This document shows positions 7,066 through 14,925 of a stretch of 15,634 nucleotides of DNA, piece after piece. The DNA is from an uncultured Bacilli bacterium (GTDB lineage: Bacteria; Bacillota_I; Bacilli_A; RF39; UBA660). The position numbers and the translations under genes are program-made. Location: assembly GCA_947589695.1 (NCBI GenBank), contig CANQBY010000009.1:1-15634 (forward strand). Direction: 5' to 3'. Position 1 is the stretch's first letter. Every line of letters begins with the position of its first letter. The notes beneath the pieces are model-generated. The model was not told the DNA's origin. It saw only the letters and a program-made list of their open reading frames with translations, and ran no database searches.

Positions 7066-8781
7066 ATGAAAAAAATATTGTTATTTGTTTTATCTTTTAT
7101 CTTTTGTATTACCATGGTTTATGCTATAAATTACCATTTCCAAGTTGATGTAAATAATATTTCTTTAAGTAATTCTAAAGATAGTAGTATTGTTAATGAA
7201 TTTAATCAAGCCTATACTATTTCTACTCCAGATTCATCCTCAAATAAAGAATTAAAAGAAACAATTGAAACTTTAAGTAAAAAGGTTACTTATCTTTTAT
7301 TAGGTAACAATCCCGAAGAAGATTCAGTAGAGTACTACGAAAGACATAAAGATTATTTAGATTTAAGATATAATCCTTCTGTTCCCAAAGACAACTCTTC
7401 ATCTTCCGGTTTAGATGAAAATAGTCAAGAATATAAAGATGATTTAGTATCAGGTTTATCTATACCCGGTATGTTTAATATATTAGATGAGCTTAATATT
7501 AGATATAAAAAGATAAGTTCGATAAGAATAAGTCTAAGTGATGAATTAATTATTAGTAGAGTATATTTACCAAATATAACTATGAAAAGTGAAGACAGTT
7601 CTAAACCCATGAATTATATTGATATTAATACTAATATGATTCTATATTATTTTTTTAAAGAATTAAATGGTGAATATAAGTTATATTATTTATTTGCTGA
7701 AACAACCGATGAACTAAACGAATATTTTAATGAAGTAGAAGAAACGGAAAATGAAATGGCTTTATCTATAACTAGTAATTCTAATGATAATTTAGAAGAT
7801 ATCTATGATTTTTCAAAGCTAGACCAGTTAAGTAATGATACTATTAATAATGTTTATGAAAATAATAAGAATAATGTCTTAATGATTAATTCATATTATA
7901 ACAATTCCGTTGTAGCATCAGCCATGGGAGTGTTAATAGATAATGGATTAGTTGTTACCACATGGACCTTTTTAGAGAATTCCTTATCTAAAGGCCAATA
8001 TATTGTTTTAAAAGATAACAACGAAAATATTTATAATCTTGCTGGTATTGTCACTATTAATCAAGAATTAGATATAGCCGTTTTAAAACTTGATAAAGAA
8101 GTACCAACTAATATCATTTTAGGGAATACTAACAATTTAAATATCGAAGATCCAATTATTTCCCTAAATAGTAAATCCGGTTTAAAGCTATCAGTTCAAT
8201 CAGGAATCATTATTTCTCATGATGAATATATAGAAAGTTCGATTCCTTTATTAAATAAAGAAGAAGGAAGTCCTATATTTAATACGTCTGGTGAATTAAT
8301 AGGTCTAAATACTTCTAAATCTTCTAATAGCAGTATCTCTTTAGCTATCAAATCTGATGTTTTAAAAGAATTAAAAACTAAATTTGCAAATTTAGCTTTT
8401 GCAGATATTGATAGTATTACCTTTGATAAATTAAAAGAAATGTATTATTATACTAATTATGAAAATGAAAAAGTAGTAAATTCTATACCCTCTAATATTT
8501 GGAAAAAATACCAAAAAATTGGTAATATAGAAGATAATATAAAATTAGAGTTAATAAAGGCAAGTTATGATAAAAATATAATAAGTTTAAGATATAAAAA
8601 TAGTCTTTCTAATTATATTGATAGTATAGAGTTATCTCAAACTTATAGAGATGAGTTAATCAGTGAAGGATTTACAGAAGTTTTAAAAAGCAATACGAAA
8701 TGTATATATCAAAATGAATCTTATAAGATTATAATTATGGATCAGTTTGATTATCTAATAGTAGTGATGGTGAAATTATGA
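7066..8781 (+). CDS. Secreted or anchored trypsin-like (HtrA/S1C-type) pseudo-protease
   Basis: A 571-residue protein with a signal peptide or anchor (1-20), a novel N-terminal region (about 25-250), a trypsin-fold domain (about 265-435) and a C-terminal region (about 440-571). The trypsin domain follows the HtrA layout: ASAMGVLIDNGLVVTTWTF, DIAVLKLD with D336, LGNTNNL, then PIFNTSGELIGLN. At the catalytic histidine position (normally TNNHV) there is T301, and at the catalytic serine position (normally GNSGGP) the sequence is KEEGSP, placing E400 there. Only the aspartate remains, so proteolysis is not expected; a binding or regulatory role is more likely. No PDZ domain is recognised. It follows the metallopeptidase gene by 10 bases and overlaps the next gene by ATGA, so the three are probably co-expressed. 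Confidence 0.72.
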   Translation: MKKILLFVLSFIFCITMVYAINYHFQVDVNNISLSNSKDSSIVNEFNQAYTISTPDSSSNKELKETIETLSKKVTYLLLGNNPEEDSVEYYERHKDYLDLRYNPSVPKDNSSSSGLDENSQEYKDDLVSGLSIPGMFNILDELNIRYKKISSIRISLSDELIISRVYLPNITMKSEDSSKPMNYIDINTNMILYYFFKELNGEYKLYYLFAETTDELNEYFNEVEETENEMALSITSNSNDNLEDIYDFSKLDQLSNDTINNVYENNKNNVLMINSYYNNSVVASAMGVLIDNGLVVTTWTFLENSLSKGQYIVLKDNNENIYNLAGIVTINQELDIAVLKLDKEVPTNIILGNTNNLNIEDPIISLNSKSGLKLSVQSGIIISHDEYIESSIPLLNKEEGSPIFNTSGELIGLNTSKSSNSSISLAIKSDVLKELKTKFANLAFADIDSITFDKLKEMYYYTNYENEKVVNSIPSNIWKKYQKIGNIEDNIKLELIKASYDKNIISLRYKNSLSNYIDSIELSQTYRDELISEGFTEVLKSNTKCIYQNESYKIIIMDQFDYLIVVMVKL

Positions 8782-10409
8782 AAAAAATTTTAATTTTTAT
8801 AAAAAAATATATCCTGGCTATTATTATTGCCTTTATTGTTTTAATAGTTGGTAGTTTTTTAATTATAAAGTTAGTACCAAAAGAAAATAATATTAAATTA
8901 TATGATGGCAAATATGTTAAGTTTAATTATGATAGTTATTGGAAGATAACTGCCGATAATAACTTGTCTATAAAATTAGAAAATAAAAATAAAGGACTTA
9001 TAAATATAGAATTACTAGAATTAGATAACAATTATAAATATGAAAAATTAGAAAATATATTAGAGAATTTATTATTTGATTTAAATAAGCAAAATAAAGA
9101 TTATAATTTGATATTTAAAAAAGCTACTACTTTAACCCACAAAGCCTTAGATGGCTATGAAGTTTTATATGAAGCTAATGATAGTGAAATATTACTAGAT
9201 ATTGCCAAAAATAATGATAATCTTCTTATATTTACTTATGAAGCTAATAATAAATACTTTGATATGTTGTTAGATAGTGTTCAAAATATCATTTATAAAT
9301 TGGAAATAAAAGAAAATAAATATGAATTAAATAATAAATTAGAATTAAGTACTAAAGATATATCATTTTTAGATAATACTTCTTTAGATAATAAAATAAA
9401 AGATAATAAAGAATATAAAGTTTCTAGTAATAATTATTCTATTAAGTATTCCATACCTGATATATTTAGTCCAACAATTTTAGATTCTAGAAGGGGAAGT
9501 TTTAATTATCAAGATGGCAATATTAATATAACAACAACAATCTATAATAAAAATATTTATGATTATTTAGATAAATCTAAAGATATTGGAACCATTTATG
9601 AAGAGTTTAATTATTATAAAGAAAATAGAGATAAATATTCTGATTTTTCAGAACAAATAAGTAAATATAAAGTATCTACTTATGATAGTTATCTTTATCA
9701 AGTATTTTATACAGATATATCATTTAATAAAAAATATGAAAATTACTATTTAATTATTCCAATTAATAAAAATCATCTATTTTTAATAAAAATAGTTGGA
9801 GAAAATTGTTCTATATCTAAGAAATTAATAGATAGTTTTAAAATTAATGATGTTATAAACTATAGTAGTTATATTGAAAGAGAAGTAAAAAATGGATATT
9901 TTAATATTAATTTAGAAAGACTTAATAATAATAATAATAATACAGATTTAATTGCTATTAAATTACCAGAAAAATATCAAGAAATCGATAAAGATAATGA
10001 TATGTATAGTAATAGATATATAGGCTTAAATAAAGATTTAAATAATAATACATATCAATATAATATAAATTATTATTTAACTTCTTCTTATTCAAATATA
10101 AATTCTGTAATAGATCTAATAAATTCCAATAATAGAGTTTACCAAACTTATGGCAATTATACAGAATTAAAATATTTAAATAATCTTACATTAAATGGAA
10201 AGCAATACCAAGTTTATGAAAGTAGTTATTTTAAGTTAGATAATTTATTCAATCAAAAAGGTATGTCAATATTTCAAGTTTATGAAAAAGTGTTGATATA
10301 TGAATTAGAGAATGGAGGGGAATTGGTAATAACAATTGATGGCAATAATCAAAAAATAGAAGATAGTATGTTAAGTGAATTAACAGATATTACAATTTTA
10401 AATAATTAA
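8778..10409 (+). CDS. Large single-pass surface protein of unknown function, possibly with three repeated modules
   Basis: A 543-residue protein with a basic N-terminus and a membrane helix at about 11-32; the rest should be extracytoplasmic. It is rich in Asn, Lys, Tyr and Ile. By eye, three stretches of about 130-150 residues (43-175, 217-357, 390-540) share an order: a strand like KFNYDSYWKI or SIKYSIPDIF, a mid-module charged helix, a G/D-Y-x-(L/V)-Y-x strand, a hydrophobic pair of strands (LLIFTYEA, LFLIKIVG, ELVITIDG), and a final helix (LLDSVQNI, LIDSFKIN, MLSELTDI). This resembles the Mog1/PsbP-like alpha-beta sandwich seen in many lipoproteins, but is my inference only. The next gene seems to carry one such module. 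No catalytic motif is visible. Its start overlaps the pseudo-protease stop. Confidence 0.6.
   Translation: MKKILIFIKKYILAIIIAFIVLIVGSFLIIKLVPKENNIKLYDGKYVKFNYDSYWKITADNNLSIKLENKNKGLINIELLELDNNYKYEKLENILENLLFDLNKQNKDYNLIFKKATTLTHKALDGYEVLYEANDSEILLDIAKNNDNLLIFTYEANNKYFDMLLDSVQNIIYKLEIKENKYELNNKLELSTKDISFLDNTSLDNKIKDNKEYKVSSNNYSIKYSIPDIFSPTILDSRRGSFNYQDGNINITTTIYNKNIYDYLDKSKDIGTIYEEFNYYKENRDKYSDFSEQISKYKVSTYDSYLYQVFYTDISFNKKYENYYLIIPINKNHLFLIKIVGENCSISKKLIDSFKINDVINYSSYIEREVKNGYFNINLERLNNNNNNTDLIAIKLPEKYQEIDKDNDMYSNRYIGLNKDLNNNTYQYNINYYLTSSYSNINSVIDLINSNNRVYQTYGNYTELKYLNNLTLNGKQYQVYESSYFKLDNLFNQKGMSIFQVYEKVLIYELENGGELVITIDGNNQKIEDSMLSELTDITILNN
9924..9941 (+). repeat. (AAT)6 trinucleotide run inside a coding region
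   Basis: Six consecutive AAT units encode a run of six asparagines at residues 383-388 of the large surface protein. They lie between its second and third proposed modules, consistent with a flexible linker. Length change would alter residue count without shifting frame. Confidence 0.85.
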
Positions 10410-10426
10410 AAGGAAGGATGAAAAAA

Positions 10427-11356
10427 ATGAATTGTAAAAAATGTGGATTACCTTTAACTGCAGAAGACAAATTTTGCAGAAATTGTGGAGCGGCAGTAGA
10501 TGAAGGAAATGCTCCATTAAATCAAGATTTATCAAATAATAATAATAATAATAGATTTATTTTTGAAAATCAAAATAATAACAATATGCCAAATAATGGA
10601 AATAATTTTCAAAATTATTCCCAACCCATGAATAACAATGTAAATGCTTATTCAGAACCAATGAATAATTACAATAATATGAATTATGGAAATAATAAAA
10701 ATAATAATTCGACCAGAAATATTATCTTTATCATTGCCGGCGTAATAGTAGCTATTGTTATAGTAGTTTTAGCAGTTATAGCTATTATGAAATTTACTGG
10801 TAAAGATAATAATACCAATACTCCTAATTCTGGAAGTGATACTAATACAACAGGTACTCCAACTACAAATGTAGCATCATCTTATAAAGTATCTTTTATG
10901 AAATTTACTTTTACAATTCCTGATACGATGGATTATGAAATAAAAGATGATAGCTTACTTATTGCAGATTTAGATGGCACATGGGTAATTCAAATGATGT
11001 TAATGAATAGCGACTTTAATTCATTAAAAGCAAATAGATATAAAATTCCAAGCGCTTTAGCGGAACAAGGAATGACAGCTAGTACTCCTGAAGTAAAAAC
11101 AATAGGTGGTCATGACTATATAACTCTAGAAACATATAAATCAGGCGAACGGTGTATAGTTGCATTCACAGCAGTTAATTCTTCAAATACTGCTTTGATA
11201 GTAGCTGCAAATCAAGATTATGAAATTGATTATAGTATATTGCAAAAAATTACGCCAATAATAACATCTGCAACATATGAAAATAGTACATCAAATATGG
11301 AAAGTCCCAACGAATTTAATATAGATATTAATAGCATAACCGAGTTAGCTCAATAG
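10427..11356 (+). CDS. Zinc-ribbon membrane protein with Asn-rich linker and C-terminal surface domain
   Basis: A 309-residue protein from the ATG at 10427. An upstream in-frame ATG at 10418 directly abuts the AGGAAGG site (10411-10417) and is too close to be used, whereas 10427 lies nine bases away and puts the zinc ribbon at the very N-terminus. Residues 1-21 form a zinc ribbon with C3, C6, C17 and C20, identical in spacing to the metallopeptidase's. Residues 34-96 are an Asn-rich linker. A membrane helix spans about 98-120, followed by a Thr/Asn/Gly spacer and a domain at about 152-285 that begins YKVSFMKFTFTIPDTM and looks like a single copy of the module in the preceding protein. Zinc ribbon should be cytoplasmic and the module outside. 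Likely a signalling or scaffold protein; function unknown. Last gene before a terminator. Confidence 0.72.
   Translation: MNCKKCGLPLTAEDKFCRNCGAAVDEGNAPLNQDLSNNNNNNRFIFENQNNNNMPNNGNNFQNYSQPMNNNVNAYSEPMNNYNNMNYGNNKNNNSTRNIIFIIAGVIVAIVIVVLAVIAIMKFTGKDNNTNTPNSGSDTNTTGTPTTNVASSYKVSFMKFTFTIPDTMDYEIKDDSLLIADLDGTWVIQMMLMNSDFNSLKANRYKIPSALAEQGMTASTPEVKTIGGHDYITLETYKSGERCIVAFTAVNSSNTALIVAANQDYEIDYSILQKITPIITSATYENSTSNMESPNEFNIDINSITELAQ
10535..10552 (+). repeat. (AAT)6 trinucleotide run inside a coding region
   Basis: Six AAT units encode part of the Asn-rich cytoplasmic linker (residues 37-42) of the second zinc-ribbon protein. With the similar run at 9924 this suggests a taste for Asn linkers in this gene block. 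Confidence 0.85.
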
Positions 11357-11388
11357 AATTTAAAAATATAATTAAATACAATTTTAAC

Positions 11389-11424
11389 AAAGAGGTATGT
11401 CTAACAACATACTGCTTTTTGTTT
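11389..11424 (+). terminator. Rho-independent terminator after the second zinc-ribbon gene
   Basis: GTATGT (11395-11400) pairs with ACATAC (11407-11412) around a six-base loop. After a G-T pair and one mismatch, the stem continues with AAAG (11389-11392) pairing with CTTT (11415-11418), ending in CTTTTTGTTT. It separates the four-gene block from the LemA operon. Confidence 0.7.
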
Positions 11425-11445
11425 GCAAAAAATTATAAAATTTTA

Positions 11446-11474
11446 ATGAAATTATAAAAGAAATATGTTATTAT
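11446..11474 (+). promoter_or_regulatory. Candidate promoter for the LemA operon
   Basis: ATGAAA (11446-11451), a 17-base spacer and TATTAT (11469-11474) lie just after the terminator, with a start predicted near 11481, just before the GAGGAG ribosome binding site (11484-11489). The match is partial in an AT-rich stretch. Confidence 0.35.
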
Positions 11475-11494
11475 TAAAATAGTGAGGAGTAAAT

Positions 11495-12046
11495 ATGAAA
11501 ATATTATATATAATTATAGCAATCATAGTAATTATAATCATTTGCCTTTTGGTTATAATTAATAGTTTAATAAAGGCTAAAAATAGGGTAAATGAAGCCT
11601 TTTCAACCATGGATATTTATTTAAAAAAAAGATGGGATTTAATCCCAAATTTAGTAGAAACTGTTAAAGAATATGCTAAACATGAAAAAAATACTTTACA
11701 AGAAATTGTATCATTAAGAAATGCCGTTTATGATAATTTAGATAATGATAGCAAAATCAAAACCAATAATCAAATAAATGCCCCATTAAGTAAACTTATA
11801 GCTTTAGCTGAAAGTTATCCGGAATTAAAAGCCAATGAAAATTTCGTTAAACTAAGTCAAGAACTAATTCAAATTGAAGATGAAATAGCCGAGTCAAGAA
11901 AATATTATAATGCCACCGTTAAGGAGTATAATAATAAAATAGAAATGATTCCAAGTAATATTGTGGCTAAATTTTTAGGTTATCAAGTAAAATCAATGTT
12001 TGAAGCTAAAACTGAAGAAAGAACCAATGTTAAGGTGGATTTATAA
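11495..12046 (+). CDS. lemA: LemA family protein
   Basis: A 183-residue protein of the usual LemA length. A membrane helix spans about 3-24, followed by the family signature RVNEAFSTMDIYLKKRWDLI then PNLVETVKEYAKHE (about 31-65). A long helical region follows, with LAESYPELKANENF and the SRKYYNATVKEYN segment, ending near the typical F-x-A-K-x-E-E-R close to the C-terminus (FEAKTEERTNVKVDL). LemA proteins are membrane-anchored helical bundles of unknown biochemical role, very often next to a DUF2207 protein or a membrane protease. The downstream gene is DUF2207 and its ATG shares a base with this gene's TAA, so they are coupled. The start has a good GAGGAG site. Confidence 0.96.
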   Translation: MKILYIIIAIIVIIIICLLVIINSLIKAKNRVNEAFSTMDIYLKKRWDLIPNLVETVKEYAKHEKNTLQEIVSLRNAVYDNLDNDSKIKTNNQINAPLSKLIALAESYPELKANENFVKLSQELIQIEDEIAESRKYYNATVKEYNNKIEMIPSNIVAKFLGYQVKSMFEAKTEERTNVKVDL

Positions 12047-13857
12047 TGGCTAAATTAGCAAAACAAGAAAAATCAAAAAAAATCAATAAAATCTTTTATA
12101 CAATTTATATAAGTGCTATTATAATAATTTTTTTGGTTACGCTTTTTAATACTGAAAATGATTATGATAATGAAAATCTAGCAGATGGTTTTACTATTTC
12201 TGCTTATAATATAGTCTTAGATGTTAAGGAGAATAATATTATAAATGTTACCGAAAATATAATTGTAAATTGGTATGAGCAAAATCATCATGGGATATAT
12301 AAATTTACTCCCGAATGGTTAAAATATACGGGTAAGGATGGAAAAACCATTAAAAGAAAATCCATTGTCGCTAATTATCGCGCTATTGGCGATGATTATA
12401 CTAAAGATGTAGTTAAAAAAAAGCCCCGAATAAAAATAGGTGATCCTAATTCATATGTGGAATTAGGTGAGAAATCTTATACTATCAGTTATATCTATAA
12501 TATGGGTAGTGATCCCTTTAAAAACTTTGATGAATTTATTTTTCATGCTTATGGTGATTATTGGGGTACAGAAATAAAAAATGCTTCGATTCAAATTAAC
12601 ATGCCTAAAAGTATAGAAAAAGAAAATATAAATTTTTTCCTTGATAAATATCGAAAAGAAAATGCCAATGATTATATGGATCTAGAAGTAGTTAATAATA
12701 CCATTTATGCTAAGTTTAATCAAGATAAATATTATGCGAGTCAAAAAGCCCAATACTGTGAAAATAAAGATAGTTTATGTGATATTCCAAGTGCTAATAT
12801 AAAAAGATTAACAAACGCTTTAACTATTGATATTGAATTGCCTGAAGGATATTTTGCTAAGGGAAGTTGGAATTATGGCTATATTTCATTTATTTTATGT
12901 TTAATAATTTTTGCTATTACTATTTTTAATTATTTTCTTTGGGTAATTTATGGTAAAAATTTACCTAAGCGTTTAAAAACAGTAGAATTTTATCCTCCCG
13001 AAAATTATAGTTCCGCAGAAATAGGTTTTATTTATGCCGGTGAGTCAAATAAAAAATTAACAATTTCTTTAATAATTGAATTAGCAAGTAAAGGTTATAT
13101 AAAAATTGATGAATTAAATGATAAAGAAAAAAATATTAAGATAACAAATCTTGTAACAGATCAAGATATTAACAAAAATGTTAAACTTAATAACTTAAAA
13201 CCATTAGAAAAGATAGTTTATGATAAGTTGTTTGAGGAAGCTAATGAAATTATTTTAAGTGAACATCAAACTTTATATGAAGCTTTTGAGGATGTAGATA
13301 ATGAACTAACCACCACATTAAATGATTTAGTTAATGATGAAAAAGCCACTAAGAAAATGCGCATATCAATCTTTATTACTGTATTAACTTTAATTTTATA
13401 TATAATTTCTTATATAGCAGAAGATTTAGATCCTAAATTTAGTTATTTTTATGTTATTTCCATTATTTGTATTTTTATAAATTTAATATTGTCATTAATT
13501 ATGCAAAGAAGAACCGAATATGGTGAGCAAATAATTGCTAAAGTAAAAGGTTTCCGTGATTTTTTAATAACCGCTGAAAAAGACAAATTAGAAACATTAG
13601 TTGAAAAGAATCCGAATTATTTTTATGATATTTTGCCTTATACTTATGTGTTAAATGTTTCTAGAAAATGGATAAAGAAATTCGAAAACATTCCAATGCC
13701 AAAAGTCGATATGGGTAATTATAACTATGGTGATATCGATTCTTATAATTATTTATATAGTAGTGTATATTCTCCATCATCTAGTTCATCTGGCTGTGGC
13801 GGTGGCTGCGGAGGTGGAGGCGGTTGTGGTGGTTGTGGTGGCGGTGGATCTTGGTAA
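12046..13857 (+). CDS. DUF2207 membrane protein with Cys/Gly-rich C-terminal tail
   Basis: A 603-residue protein. Membrane helices lie at about 16-35, 279-301, 439-457 and 467-485. The region between helices 1 and 2 is the extracytoplasmic DUF2207 beta domain (ISAYNIVLDVKENNIINVTE and related). With a cytoplasmic N-terminus, residues 302-438 and 486-603 are cytoplasmic. The tail after about 577 is Ser-rich, then Gly with C584, C588, C594 and C597, ending GGGGSW. Gly/Ser-rich tails are common in DUF2207 proteins; the four regularly spaced cysteines are the notable part. It forms the classic pair with lemA, whose stop it overlaps. The radical SAM gene starts inside its last codons, suggesting a functional link. 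Biochemical role is unknown; it is presumably part of envelope maintenance or secretion. Confidence 0.92.
   Translation: MAKLAKQEKSKKINKIFYTIYISAIIIIFLVTLFNTENDYDNENLADGFTISAYNIVLDVKENNIINVTENIIVNWYEQNHHGIYKFTPEWLKYTGKDGKTIKRKSIVANYRAIGDDYTKDVVKKKPRIKIGDPNSYVELGEKSYTISYIYNMGSDPFKNFDEFIFHAYGDYWGTEIKNASIQINMPKSIEKENINFFLDKYRKENANDYMDLEVVNNTIYAKFNQDKYYASQKAQYCENKDSLCDIPSANIKRLTNALTIDIELPEGYFAKGSWNYGYISFILCLIIFAITIFNYFLWVIYGKNLPKRLKTVEFYPPENYSSAEIGFIYAGESNKKLTISLIIELASKGYIKIDELNDKEKNIKITNLVTDQDINKNVKLNNLKPLEKIVYDKLFEEANEIILSEHQTLYEAFEDVDNELTTTLNDLVNDEKATKKMRISIFITVLTLILYIISYIAEDLDPKFSYFYVISIICIFINLILSLIMQRRTEYGEQIIAKVKGFRDFLITAEKDKLETLVEKNPNYFYDILPYTYVLNVSRKWIKKFENIPMPKVDMGNYNYGDIDSYNYLYSSVYSPSSSSSGCGGGCGGGGGCGGCGGGGSW
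13810..13848 (+). promoter_or_regulatory. Shine-Dalgarno-like GGAGG/GGTGG sequence embedded in glycine codons
   Basis: The glycine codons of the DUF2207 tail read GGAGGTGGAGG at 13810-13820 and GGTGGA at 13844-13849. These provide G-rich ribosome-binding sequence just before the TTG codons at 13824, 13833 and 13851 that could start the radical SAM gene. Only the 13851 TTG leads directly into the conserved N-terminus of that family. Confidence 0.4.
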
Positions 13858-14834
13858 AAACTTTTATATTACAATGGCACTTAAGTGAAAAGTGTAATTT
13901 AAAATGTTTACACTGCTATCAAGAAAACCATAAACCCCTAGAATTGGAATTTTCTGAATTAAAAAATATATATGAACAATATAAAAAATTATTAAAAAAA
14001 TTAAATATGAAAGGTCATATAAATATAACAGGTGGCGAACCACTTTGCTGTTCCTCTTTTTTTAAAATTTTAGATTTAATAAAAAAAGATGATAATATCA
14101 CATTTGCCATTTTAACAAATGGCACTCTATTTACCGAAAAATTAGCCAAAAAAATAAAAGAATATAATCCCCAATATGTACAGGTAAGTTTAGAAGGAGG
14201 TCAAAAAGTTAACGATTATATAAGAGGGAAAGGAACATATAAAAAAATAGCTAAAGGAATCAAGATCTTAAAAAATAATCATATTTATACTTCAATATCT
14301 TTTACCGCCAACAGTGTTAATTATAAAGAATTTCCCAAAGTCGTTAAATTTGCCAAGAAGTATGGAGCTGATAAAGTTTGGTCTGACAGATATATTCCTC
14401 TAGGGGATAATGCTAACAAAGATTTAGCTTTGAATTTTGAACAAACCCAAGAATATTTAGAATTAATGAAAAGAGAGCATCTAAAGCTAAGAAATAAAAA
14501 GCTAAAAATCAGTATGGACAGGGCTTTACAATTTTTAATGACAAAAGATTTTCCATATCATTGTACTGCTGGAGACACTTTATTAACAGTTATGGAAAAT
14601 GGCGATTTGGTCCCATGTCGAAGAATGCCTATTTATATTGGCAATTTAAAAGAAAACAATATGTATGACTTATACATGAATAATGAAATATTAATTAAAT
14701 TAAGAAGTAATAATATTCCTGATGATTGTCTAAAATGTGAGCATGCTAAAACATGCCATGGTGGTTTAAAATGTTTAACTTATGCTTTATATAAGGATTT
14801 AAATCATAAGGATATTGGATGTAATGAAAATTAA
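13851..14834 (+). CDS. Radical SAM/SPASM domain enzyme, likely peptide- or protein-modifying
   Basis: A 327-residue protein if read from TTG at 13851; the frame is open further upstream through the DUF2207 tail, but that would add only a Trp-rich, tail-shadow sequence. It starts KTFILQWHLSEKCNLKCLHC, holding the [4Fe-4S] motif C15-x3-C19-x2-C22. GGEPL follows at 61-65 for SAM binding. The C-terminal SPASM region has C238, C256, then C293-x2-C296-x5-C302-x5-C308 and C324, enough for two auxiliary iron-sulfur clusters. SPASM enzymes commonly modify peptides or proteins (thioether and other crosslinks) or act as maturases. No separate small precursor gene is seen nearby. The start overlaps the DUF2207 gene by 7 bases, making the Cys/Gly tail a candidate substrate. 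No in-frame ATG precedes the Cys motif, so a TTG start is needed. Confidence 0.85.
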   Translation: MVKTFILQWHLSEKCNLKCLHCYQENHKPLELEFSELKNIYEQYKKLLKKLNMKGHINITGGEPLCCSSFFKILDLIKKDDNITFAILTNGTLFTEKLAKKIKEYNPQYVQVSLEGGQKVNDYIRGKGTYKKIAKGIKILKNNHIYTSISFTANSVNYKEFPKVVKFAKKYGADKVWSDRYIPLGDNANKDLALNFEQTQEYLELMKREHLKLRNKKLKISMDRALQFLMTKDFPYHCTAGDTLLTVMENGDLVPCRRMPIYIGNLKENNMYDLYMNNEILIKLRSNNIPDDCLKCEHAKTCHGGLKCLTYALYKDLNHKDIGCNEN

Positions 14835-14857
14835 TTATATTTTTATTACTTTATATT

Positions 14858-14886
14858 GATAGACTTATAAATAGTCTATCTTTTTT
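14858..14886 (+). terminator. Rho-independent terminator after the radical SAM gene
   Basis: A perfect 8-bp stem (GATAGACT 14858-14865, AGTCTATC 14873-14880) with a seven-base loop is followed directly by six T. It closes the LemA-DUF2207-radical SAM operon. Confidence 0.88.
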
Positions 14887-14892
14887 AAGCAT

Positions 14893-14919
14893 AAAAAAAC
14901 TATTCGCCAAGGAATAGTT
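14893..14919 (-). terminator. Rho-independent terminator after rpsD
   Basis: On the minus strand an 8-bp stem (plus-strand AACTATTC 14898-14905 and GAATAGTT 14912-14919) with a six-base loop runs into a T tract (plus A run 14893-14899). It lies seven bases past the rpsD stop and back to back with the plus-strand terminator. Confidence 0.85.
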
Positions 14920-14925
14920 AATTTA

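Noticed and set aside
7425..7610. Minus-strand open frame of 61 codons
   Set aside because: It lies wholly inside the pseudo-protease gene on the opposite strand, with no recognisable domain.
10418..10426. ATG at 10418 as start of the second zinc-ribbon gene
   Set aside because: It directly touches the AGGAAGG ribosome binding site; the ATG at 10427 has normal spacing and gives the usual zinc-ribbon N-terminus.
9924..10552. AAT triplet runs as phase-variation switches
   Set aside because: Units of three change residue number but not frame, they are short (six units), and both lie in linker regions.
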